Source: Methanomassiliicoccaceae archaeon | GTDB lineage: Archaea > Thermoplasmatota > Thermoplasmata > Methanomassiliicoccales > Methanomethylophilaceae | Direction of reading: 5' to 3' | Assembly: GCA_009778275.1 (NCBI GenBank) | Contig: WRKC01000039.1 | Coordinates: 1-5,121 of the forward strand | DNA: 5,121 nt | Part shown: piece after piece, positions 1 through 5,121 of the stretch | Layout of the letters: the number at the start of each line of letters is the position of its first letter | How positions within the stretch are numbered: the stretch's first letter is position 1 | The notes under the pieces: model-generated | Databases searched by the model: none | Seen by the model: only the letters and a program-made list of their open reading frames with translations | Told to the model about the DNA's origin: nothing | Made by a program: the position numbers and the translations under genes

Positions 1-948
1 CTCCTCTTCTATCACGACGCCGCTGTTGATCAGGATATCATGCCTTCTTTTTCTCACGTTCTTATCGGGATGACAAACGAACTGACAATTGGAGCATGTG
101 TATTGCATCTCATATGTTCCGGCCAGCAATGGGTTGTATGACACTGGACCCAGTCTTTTCCTTTGCAGATATTGTTCCACATATTTTCTGGATATCGTTC
201 TGTAGTCCTCGTCCTCGTCCGGCAGAGGGAACCTTCCCGGAGACCATGTGGACCATTTCCCGCTTCTGTCCAACCCCGTTATTCCGCCGCACGGGTAGGC
301 GCAGCGGGCAGCAAGCCTGCAGTTGCCTGCCCTCATATTCCGTCCGCCGATCTCGATCGTCCTTCTCTCCGGAAGGATGAAATCCGCAATGCATGACCTT
401 TTGCAGAGAAGACACCCGTCACAGTAGTTCTCGCTTTCTGGAAGAGGTTCCGTTGCCTCCAGTTCCAGATCGGTGACCACTCCGCCCAGCGAGAGCGCCG
501 CACCGTACTGTTTTGTCAGCAGCAATCCGGACTGCCCTATGCTCCCCACTCCGCACGCAGCCGCTAAGATCTTGAGGGATATCGGCGGGATGCGGTCGAA
601 GATGCCGTTCGGGGTCTCTCTTCTGAACGCGAAGTTCGATGCTATGGGGACCGCTTTGCATCCGAGAGACGTCAGGACAGTGGATAATTCGAAGGAGATG
701 CCGAAGCTGAACGTTGTCCTTTCGGTCTTATGCGCACTTAATGAAAAATCCGTTTTTCCCAAAAAAGGCTCGATGAGCCCATTGTCAAAAGGAACAGCGA
801 ACACTATTGCCGATCTTGCCCCCGGCAGGACGTGATCGAGGTCCGCTGTGTAAGGGGCGCCTTTCAAAGACTCCTTTGTGGCGATGCCCGACAGGGCCGC
901 ACCCAGCCCCTTCGGCATGTTCAATGCCATTTCTGTTGTTATGAGCAT
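1..948 (-). CDS. Double [4Fe-4S] cluster protein, epoxyqueuosine reductase (QueG)-like superfamily, 3' end outside window
   Basis: The reading frame stays open from the ATG at 948 to the left edge (316 residues seen, C-terminus missing). The middle (about residues 133-161) has the GVGSIGQSGLLL...YGAALSLGGVVTD signature of the QueG/reductive-dehalogenase-like cobalamin superfamily. It is followed by a ferredoxin-type motif C176-x2-C179-x2-C182-x3-C186. Further cysteines lie at 210, 216 and 220, then WSTWSPGR (232-239), then C285-x2-C288-x3-C292-HP, which matches the second-cluster motif of QueG-type proteins. It is probably a soluble, oxygen-sensitive redox enzyme or electron carrier. Archaea are not known to make queuosine de novo (they make archaeosine), so true QueG activity is doubtful and I give no symbol. 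Starts at 930 and 918 are also possible; 948 is preferred because a TATA box lies about 24 bases upstream, which fits leaderless transcription. The protein ends soon after the last cluster in related proteins as I recall them, so little may be missing. Confidence 0.85.
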   Translation of the reverse strand, partial: MLITTEMALNMPKGLGAALSGIATKESLKGAPYTADLDHVLPGARSAIVFAVPFDNGLIEPFLGKTDFSLSAHKTERTTFSFGISFELSTVLTSLGCKAVPIASNFAFRRETPNGIFDRIPPISLKILAAACGVGSIGQSGLLLTKQYGAALSLGGVVTDLELEATEPLPESENYCDGCLLCKRSCIADFILPERRTIEIGGRNMRAGNCRLAARCAYPCGGITGLDRSGKWSTWSPGRFPLPDEDEDYRTISRKYVEQYLQRKRLGPVSYNPLLAGTYEMQYTCSNCQFVCHPDKNVRKRRHDILINSGVVIEEE

Positions 949-968
949 GCATATGTATTTCCCGCAGG

Positions 969-976
969 ATATTTAT
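969..976 (-). promoter_or_regulatory. Probable archaeal TATA box for the leftward iron-sulfur gene
   Basis: Read on the minus strand the segment is ATAAATAT. Its centre is about 24 bases from the ATG at 948, the usual archaeal box A to transcription start distance, so the mRNA would begin at or next to the start codon. No Shine-Dalgarno sequence precedes that ATG, which agrees with a leaderless message. This is inferred from sequence and spacing only. Confidence 0.5.
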
Positions 977-999
977 CAGTCCCGCAGACCGCCCCGGTC

Positions 1000-1014
1000 A
1001 AAGAAAACTTAAAG
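1000..1014 (+). promoter_or_regulatory. Possible BRE/TATA promoter for trpS-pheS
   Basis: The A-rich stretch AAAGAAAACTTAAAG looks like a purine-rich BRE followed by a weak box A (CTTAAAG, 1008-1014). A start site about 25 bases downstream would fall near 1037 and leave a leader of roughly 15 bases before the ATG at 1053. That leader would contain AGGT (1040-1043), a weak Shine-Dalgarno match 9 bases from the start. The match to consensus is modest. Confidence 0.35.
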
Positions 1015-1052
1015 ATGGGACAGCCCTTCACTCTCAGCAAGGTCAATTGGAT

Positions 1053-2174
1053 ATGGCGGATGATTTCAAGGTCACACCGTGGGAGGTAAGCGGAGATATC
1101 GATTATGATCTCCTCATGGAGCGGTTCGGCACCACGCCCATCGACGATGCTCTGCTGAAGAGGATCGGCGGATACGGCGAGATCCACCCCATGCTGAGGC
1201 GCGGGATATTCTACACCCACCGAGATCTCGGAAAGCTGCTGGACGAGTACGACAAAGGTAACAAGTTCATATTGTACACGGGCAGGGGCCCTTCAGGACA
1301 CACCCACCTCGGGCACCTCATGCCGTGGATACTCAACAAATGGGTGCAGGACGTATTCAAAGTGGACATGCTGTTCCAGATGACCGATGATGAGAAATTC
1401 CTGTTCAAGGATCTCACACTAAAGGACACGCGTTCGCTTGCGTACGAGAACGCGTTGGACTTCATCGCGCTGGGATTCGACCCGGAGAGGACGAAGATAA
1501 TCCTTGACACCGAGAACATAAAGGCCTTGTATCCTATAGCCCTCAAGGTATCCAAGAAGGTCACTTTCTCCACCGCGAAAGCAGTGTTCGGTTTCGACAA
1601 TTCCACCAATATAGGGTCGATATTCTTCACCAACATCCAGGCCGCGCCCGCATTCCTTCCGACAGAAAGGGCGGGGAAACAAGTGCCGTGCCTGATCCCC
1701 TGCGGCATCGATCAGGACCCTCACTTCAGAGTGGCGAGGGATGCCGCCCCCGGTCTCAATTATCCGAAGCCGGCCATGCTCTACTGCAAGATGTTCCCCG
1801 GTCTCGGAGGCGGCGACAAGATGTCCTCGTCGGACGAGTACGGAACGATATACACAACGGATTCTCCGAAAGACGTCAAGAAGAAAGTGGGAAGAGCGTT
1901 CACTGGCGGATGCGTCTCGACGGAGGAACAGATGGAAAAAGGAGGGAACCCGGAGGTCTGCGCCGTTTTCAAATACAATTATTTTATTTTCGAAGGAAGC
2001 GACGAGAAGATCAACGAGCTCGCGGATAAATGCAAAAGAGGAGAGATACTCTGCGGCGAATGCAAGCAGATACTCACAGAAAGGATCAATCTTTTCCTTG
2101 AGAAGCATCAGGCAAAGAGAGAGGAAGCAAAAGAAGTGGTCGACGGCATGACCTTCGACGGATTCAAATGGTGA
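1053..2174 (+). CDS. trpS: Tryptophanyl-tRNA synthetase, archaeal/eukaryotic type
   Basis: TrpRS charges tRNA-Trp with tryptophan using ATP; it is a cytoplasmic class Ic homodimer. The 373-residue protein opens with the family N-terminal segment FKVTPWEVSGDIDYDLL. Its class I HIGH-type signature is GPSGHTHLGH (about residues 79-88) and its KMSKS loop is DKMSSS (255-260). The block CLIPCGIDQDPHFRVARD (about 213-230) closely follows the eukaryotic enzyme. Tyr75 (in YTGRGPS) and Gln109 (in QMTDDEK) match the positions that bind the tryptophan indole in human TrpRS (Tyr159, Gln194), as distinct from the bacterial Asp-based recognition. The length is normal for an archaeal TrpRS without appended domains. 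ATG 1053 is chosen over the in-frame TTG at 1047, which adds only two residues. The stop is TGA, and pheS begins 4 bases later, so the two form an operon. Confidence 0.97.
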   Translation: MADDFKVTPWEVSGDIDYDLLMERFGTTPIDDALLKRIGGYGEIHPMLRRGIFYTHRDLGKLLDEYDKGNKFILYTGRGPSGHTHLGHLMPWILNKWVQDVFKVDMLFQMTDDEKFLFKDLTLKDTRSLAYENALDFIALGFDPERTKIILDTENIKALYPIALKVSKKVTFSTAKAVFGFDNSTNIGSIFFTNIQAAPAFLPTERAGKQVPCLIPCGIDQDPHFRVARDAAPGLNYPKPAMLYCKMFPGLGGGDKMSSSDEYGTIYTTDSPKDVKKKVGRAFTGGCVSTEEQMEKGGNPEVCAVFKYNYFIFEGSDEKINELADKCKRGEILCGECKQILTERINLFLEKHQAKREEAKEVVDGMTFDGFKW

Positions 2175-2176
2175 TC
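2170..2176 (+). promoter_or_regulatory. Shine-Dalgarno site of pheS overlapping the trpS stop codon
   Basis: GGTGATC is fully complementary to the GATCACC near the 3' end of archaeal 16S rRNA and contains the trpS TGA. Only two bases separate it from the pheS ATG at 2179 (four from the GGTGA core). This close overlap suggests that translation of pheS is coupled to termination on trpS, and it supports the 2179 start. Confidence 0.6.
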
Positions 2177-2178
2177 GG

Positions 2179-3699
2179 ATGGACGTCTCAAGCATTGTGG
2201 AAGGATTGAGTTACAACGAAAGGAGGCTTCTGATCGCACTCGCTTCTTTCAAAGGGGCCGCCTCAGCCGCGGACCTGATAAAGTCTGGAGATTTCGAACT
2301 CGAAGTGGAGATAATGGGGGCCGCATCTTGGCTGGAGTCCAAAGGCCTGGTAAAAGTAGATGAGAAGGTCCGGAAGTTCTTCGAGATCGCCGATAAGGGG
2401 GCGGTCGAGAGCGGATTGCCGGAACGGCGCGCCATGGCCATCATCGACGGGTCTGGCGGAAAGATGGACATGAACACCCTGTCCGAGAAGATGCCGGATG
2501 GCGAGGATAAGATAGCCGTAGGGTGGCTGAAGAGAAAAGGCCTGGCCGAAATAATCTCAGAGGGCGTGACAAAGAACCTGATCCTTACTGTGAAGGGAAT
2601 AGCTCTGCTGACATCGAAAATGGAGGACGAGACCCTTCTGGAAAGAATGGCAATGTCGCCCATACATGAGAACGACGCCGACCCGCAGACGATCAAAGAC
2701 CTCAAAGGAAGGCAGGGGATGATCCAGGACAGGATCGTTACGGAAAGGACCATAACCCTGACGGACGACGGAAAAAAAGCGGTCTCGGCCGGAATAGAAC
2801 TAAAGGAAGAAGTGACCGATGTAACGGACCGGCTGATCCAAAGCGGCGATTGGGAAAAGGCCCAATTCAGAAAATACGACGTGGGGACGTTCGCGCCGAC
2901 CGTCACCCCCGCGAAGAAGCACCCCCTGACAAGGCTCGGGAGCGAGATAAGGCAGATATTCATGAACATGGGTTTCGCGGAGATGTCATCGGAGTACGTC
3001 CAGCCGGCATTCTGGAACATGGACGTGCTGTTCACTCCTCAGGATCATCCCGCAAGGGACCTTCAGGATACGTTCTATCTCGACAACCCCCGCAAGGCGG
3101 ACATCGGCGACGACGATCTTGTGCGGAAAGTGAAGGACATACATGAGAACGGCGGGAACACGGGGTCCACAGGATGGGGAGGCACGTGGAGCAGGGAGAA
3201 GGCAGAGGCCGCTTTACTGAGAACGCACAGCACGGTAAGCAGCATAAGGTACATCGCCGAACATCCGCAAACTCCTCAGAAGGCATTCTCCATATCGAGG
3301 ATATTCAGGAACGAATCGATTGATTCCACCCATCTTCCGGAATTTACCCAGATAGAGGGGATAGTGATCGACGAGAACGGCAATTTCGATATGCTGATAT
3401 CTATGATAAGGGAGTTCTATGCAAGGATGGGATTCGAACAGATAAGGATCAGACCGGCATACTTCCCTTACACGGAGCCGTCCTTAGAGGTTGAGGTCTT
3501 CTTCAACGGGAAATGGATGGAGCTGGGCGGCGCGGGCATATTCAGGCAGGAGGTTGTGGAGCCGTTCGGCGTCGAGCACCCCGTGCTGGCCTGGGGATTC
3601 GGCTTTGAGAGACTGGCGATGCTGAAATGGAACATCAGGGACATACGCGACCTGTACATTTCCGATCTGGATGACCTGAAGAAGAACACCCTTTTCTGA
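2179..3699 (+). CDS. pheS: Phenylalanyl-tRNA synthetase alpha subunit, archaeal type
   Basis: This is the catalytic subunit of the class II (alpha-beta)2 PheRS, which charges tRNA-Phe. The 506-residue length is that of archaeal/eukaryotic alpha chains, far longer than the bacterial ones of about 330. The first 240 or so residues are the extra winged-helix-like modules of this type (for example SYNERRLLIALASFKGAASAADLI near the start). The catalytic core follows: the motif 1 region from HPLTRLGSEIRQIF (248-261), the conserved LFTPQDHPARDLQDTFYL (284-301), motif 2 at ISRIFRNESIDSTHLPEFTQ (372-391) and motif 3 at GFGFERLAM (473-481). EQIRIRPAYFPYTEPSLEVEV (420-440) is also typical. All class II motifs look intact. 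The editing beta subunit (pheT) is not in the window; separation of pheS and pheT is common in archaea. The stop is TGA, immediately abutting the convergent gene. Confidence 0.97.
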   Translation: MDVSSIVEGLSYNERRLLIALASFKGAASAADLIKSGDFELEVEIMGAASWLESKGLVKVDEKVRKFFEIADKGAVESGLPERRAMAIIDGSGGKMDMNTLSEKMPDGEDKIAVGWLKRKGLAEIISEGVTKNLILTVKGIALLTSKMEDETLLERMAMSPIHENDADPQTIKDLKGRQGMIQDRIVTERTITLTDDGKKAVSAGIELKEEVTDVTDRLIQSGDWEKAQFRKYDVGTFAPTVTPAKKHPLTRLGSEIRQIFMNMGFAEMSSEYVQPAFWNMDVLFTPQDHPARDLQDTFYLDNPRKADIGDDDLVRKVKDIHENGGNTGSTGWGGTWSREKAEAALLRTHSTVSSIRYIAEHPQTPQKAFSISRIFRNESIDSTHLPEFTQIEGIVIDENGNFDMLISMIREFYARMGFEQIRIRPAYFPYTEPSLEVEVFFNGKWMELGGAGIFRQEVVEPFGVEHPVLAWGFGFERLAMLKWNIRDIRDLYISDLDDLKKNTLF

Positions 3700-3702
3700 T
3701 CA
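3697..3702. other. Shared TGATCA palindrome carrying both stop codons of convergent genes
   Basis: The pheS stop TGA (3697-3699) and the minus-strand stop TGA (3702-3700) abut with no base between them and form the palindrome TGATCA. No hairpin-plus-T-run terminator is evident here. A short TTTT at 3692-3695 lies just inside the end of pheS. Transcripts from both sides therefore probably overlap at their 3' ends. Confidence 0.9.
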
Positions 3703-4932
3703 GTCGAAATTCGCGCCTTTGCCGGCCTTTATGTTCTTGACGAGGGCATCGATCCTTTTTCTGGTCCTGTCCTTTCTGGATGCTTTTCTTGCTTTGCTCA
3801 GGTAGCTCAGCGATTCGTCGATCTTCCCCTTGCCGTAGGCGATGCCGGCCCTCAGCAGCATTATCTCATCTATGCCGGTGGCGTCGTTGTTGTCAGAAAG
3901 CACCTTGCAGGAAGAGTCCAGATGTTCGGACGCCTCGTCATACCTTTTCATCCTGAACAGACATCTGGCGGCTATTAGCGCAGCTCTTGAGGAAGGTCTT
4001 TCTCTGAACATCGATGAGGCCAGTTCGAAACCCTTCTCCACGTTCCCCGAGAGCATATATGCCTCTGCCCTGATCATGCCCGCATCGTTTGTGGGTTGAT
4101 CCGCGAGCTTGTCCGCGCAGGCAAAGGCGTCGTTCACATCCTCGCATTCCAAGGCCACCCTCGCCCTGATATTGTAGATCGAGACGGCATACTTGGGTAC
4201 TACGGAAACATCCTTCATCACTGCGAGAAGGTCCTCGTTGGGATTCTCAAGGAATCTTTCCGTTTTTTTCAGGATCAGTTTGCATGCCTCGGTATTCCTT
4301 CCCGCTTTCACAAGATGGTAAAGCCTTTCCTGATCGTCGTCACCCTTGTCCATCCACCAATCCGCCGCACGGCTGTGCCAAGCTTTCGCTTTCTCGGGAT
4401 CGGTCAGAGATAGATATTTGTCGCGGACCGCATCGCTGATGCAGGTCATACCATAGAAATCGGCGGGGATCACCCCCGTGTTCGTATCCGGAAGCGTCTT
4501 CCTCGGTATCGGAACCCTGAAGACGCACGCAAGGCCGAATGTCTCTTTATCTTCCGCGCAGAGACTCTCCCACATTATCCCGGGGTCGCATCTTTTCATA
4601 TCGAGCAAAGCATTGACGGCTATGCCGGCCTTCTCGAACCTCTCCCTGAGCAGTACCGCCTCTGCGGTGCCGTCAGGCAGGAGGTAATAGGCTTTTCTTT
4701 TGGTTCCCGAGCCCTTTATGTGCGCTTGCCAATCGTCAACCTTCCCGGCCTCTTTGAGTTTCTTCAGCTCAAGCGATGCATGCGCTCGGGATATCCCGAG
4801 CACCGATGCGATACCGTCCTGCGTAAGGTCGAAAGGAACGTTGAACATCTCACTCGGGTTCATGCCGGGGAACCTGCTCAGGTGAAGCAGCGCCCTTTCC
4901 CTTATCGTTGCGTTTTCAATAGACACGGCCAC
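3700..4932 (-). CDS. Winged-helix protein with TPR-like repeats, a STAND/MalT-like architecture without NTPase
   Basis: Residues 8-105 form a winged helix-turn-helix. LTQDGIASVLGISRAHASLELKKLKEAGKV (about 36-65) holds the recognition helix, and HIKGSGTKRKAYYLLPDG (71-88) is the wing. This wHTH is like the one in front of STAND-type NTPases in archaea. Residues about 160-225 (LTDPEKAKAWHSRAADWWMDKGDDDQERLYHLVKAGRNTEA within it) resemble the helical segment that normally follows the NTPase in MalT-like proteins. Residues about 249-385 contain about four helix-pair repeats of TPR type, for example 314-342 with RAALIAARCLFRMKRYDEASEHL. No Walker A or Walker B site is present, and only about 55 residues separate the wHTH from the post-NTPase segment. 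It is soluble, with no signal peptide or membrane helix, and has a basic C-terminal tail. The likely role is a DNA-binding regulator sensing a partner through the TPRs; the target is unknown. The start is GTG at 4932 (GTG 4926 is possible); there is no Shine-Dalgarno site. It is convergent with pheS and divergent from dtdA. Confidence 0.85.
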   Translation of the reverse strand: MAVSIENATIRERALLHLSRFPGMNPSEMFNVPFDLTQDGIASVLGISRAHASLELKKLKEAGKVDDWQAHIKGSGTKRKAYYLLPDGTAEAVLLRERFEKAGIAVNALLDMKRCDPGIMWESLCAEDKETFGLACVFRVPIPRKTLPDTNTGVIPADFYGMTCISDAVRDKYLSLTDPEKAKAWHSRAADWWMDKGDDDQERLYHLVKAGRNTEACKLILKKTERFLENPNEDLLAVMKDVSVVPKYAVSIYNIRARVALECEDVNDAFACADKLADQPTNDAGMIRAEAYMLSGNVEKGFELASSMFRERPSSRAALIAARCLFRMKRYDEASEHLDSSCKVLSDNNDATGIDEIMLLRAGIAYGKGKIDESLSYLSKARKASRKDRTRKRIDALVKNIKAGKGANFD

Positions 4933-4942
4933 TGATAAGGGG

Positions 4943-4970
4943 GTGATTTATATCATATTTGTGATTATAT
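4943..4970. repeat. Direct repeat GTGATT(T)ATAT in the divergent promoter region, possible operator
   Basis: GTGATTTATAT (4943-4953) recurs as GTGATTATAT (4961-4970), with an offset of 18 bases. An inverted half-site ATCA (4952-4955) lies between them, and another TGAT is at 4933-4936. The half-sites sit on both candidate TATA boxes, so a protein bound here would affect both genes. Because the adjacent gene encodes a winged-helix protein, autoregulation is a reasonable guess. AT-rich sequence can produce such repeats by chance. Confidence 0.45.
4947..4953 (+). promoter_or_regulatory. Probable TATA box for dtdA
   Basis: TTTATAT is centred 32 bases before the ATG at 4982. With the usual archaeal spacing the transcript would start around 4975-4978, giving a leader of only a few bases. 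There is no Shine-Dalgarno motif in the T/A-rich bases just before the ATG, in line with a nearly leaderless mRNA. Read the other way (TATAAAT, 4952-4946) the same bases could serve the leftward gene starting at the GTG at 4926. Confidence 0.5.
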
Positions 4971-4973
4971 AGT
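4965..4973 (-). promoter_or_regulatory. Probable TATA box for the leftward wHTH/TPR gene
   Basis: On the minus strand this reads ACTATATAA, a good box A. Its centre lies about 27 bases from 4942, which would be the transcript start, leaving about 10 bases before the GTG at 4932. It is only 18 bases from the dtdA box on the other strand and points back across it, so the two initiation complexes would collide. Confidence 0.5.
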
Positions 4974-4981
4974 GTTTTAAA

Positions 4982-5121
4982 ATGAATGGGAAAAAGAGGC
5001 TGCTCGTTTGCTGTCTGTCGGACATACCGTCTGTGAATATGAAGAGCCAGCTCATCAAAAAGAGAGAATGGGAAGATATAGGGAAACATGGGGAGGACAG
5101 CTATCTCGCGAACGGTGAAAC
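4982..5121 (+). CDS. dtdA: D-aminoacyl-tRNA deacylase, archaeal DtdA/DTD2 type, 5' part only
   Basis: Forty-six codons are visible before the right edge, with no stop. After a short basic start (MNGKKR) comes the strand LLVCCLSDIPSVNMKSQLIK (7-26), which has the D-x-(A/P)-S-x-N-(I/M)-x-x-x-L pattern that opens archaeal DTD2 proteins. It is followed by REWEDIGKHGEDSYLANGE (28-46), matching the family's conserved region leading into the next strand. Family members hydrolyse D-amino acids (D-Tyr and others) from tRNA, preventing their entry into proteins, and are related to the plant GEK1 proteins; they are unrelated in fold to bacterial Dtd. The catalytic and metal-binding parts lie outside the window, so activity cannot be judged. 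The ATG at 4982 is preferred; the nearby ATG at 4986 is in another frame. The position fits the neighbouring synthetase genes. Confidence 0.75.
   Translation, partial: MNGKKRLLVCCLSDIPSVNMKSQLIKKREWEDIGKHGEDSYLANGE

Noticed and set aside
473..835. A 120-residue plus-strand open frame in the left part of the window
   Set aside because: It is the reverse reading of the iron-sulfur gene, whose minus-strand frame is open from 948 to the left edge and has clear cluster motifs.
939..1220. A 93-residue minus-strand frame spanning the 949-1052 intergenic region
   Set aside because: It runs from inside trpS through both putative promoters into the start of the iron-sulfur gene, and has no recognisable motif or promoter of its own.
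1419..2195. A 258-residue open frame on the minus strand opposite trpS
   Set aside because: It lies wholly antisense to a clearly recognised trpS and begins inside pheS. Its translation is low-complexity with no family motif. It is a shadow of the codon usage.
2211..3035. A 274-residue open frame on the minus strand opposite pheS
   Set aside because: It is antisense to the intact PheRS alpha frame. Its serine- and phenylalanine-rich composition is the expected reverse reading of GAx/AAx-rich codons.
4669..4720. GSGTKRK in the wHTH/TPR protein, which looks a little like a P-loop
   Set aside because: It lies in the wing of the winged helix between two predicted strands (residues 74-80). It lacks the GxxxxGK[ST] pattern, and no Walker B site follows.
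1..5121. tRNA genes, T-box or other riboswitch leaders, CRISPR repeats, insertion sequences
   Set aside because: I looked for cloverleaf arms and for leader-length intergenic regions upstream of the synthetases, for regularly spaced repeats and for terminal inverted repeats, and saw none. The leaders are only a few to about 16 bases, too short for a riboswitch.

Overview
The window looks like a piece of an archaeal chromosome. The tryptophanyl- and phenylalanyl-tRNA synthetase alpha chains are both of the archaeal/eukaryotic type. A D-aminoacyl-tRNA deacylase of the archaeal (DtdA/DTD2) family starts at the right edge. Upstream regions carry archaeal-style TATA boxes close to start codons. 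By eye the GC content is moderate, ATA and AGG codons are frequent, and all three visible stop codons are TGA. This fits a euryarchaeon, possibly of the Thermoplasmata/Methanomassiliicoccales type, but the lineage is an inference and not proven by anything here.

Layout. Positions 1-948 (minus strand) hold a gene cut by the left edge, for a double [4Fe-4S] cluster protein of the epoxyqueuosine-reductase-like superfamily. A 104-bp divergent intergenic region (949-1052) carries one promoter for it and one for the rightward pair trpS (1053-2174) and pheS (2179-3699). These two are separated by 4 bases and are almost certainly co-transcribed. pheS ends exactly where the convergent gene 3700-4932 (minus strand) ends, with the two TGA stops forming one TGATCA palindrome. 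That convergent gene encodes a winged-helix plus TPR-like regulator that resembles a MalT/STAND protein without its NTPase. A 49-bp AT-rich divergent region (4933-4981) with overlapping promoters and repeated TGAT half-sites separates it from dtdA (4982 to the right edge, partial).

How the genes work together. Three of the five genes act on the fidelity and supply of aminoacyl-tRNA: TrpRS and PheRS alpha charge aromatic amino acids, and DtdA removes D-amino acids from tRNA. The iron-sulfur protein and the wHTH/TPR protein have no established link to this role. The regulator could plausibly control itself and dtdA through the shared 49-bp region. The window is densely packed, with no intergenic stretch above about 105 bases, no RNA gene, no mobile element and no CRISPR array. 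I see no wholly new system. The least explained parts are the NTPase-less regulator with its repeated sites and the iron-sulfur protein of unknown substrate.
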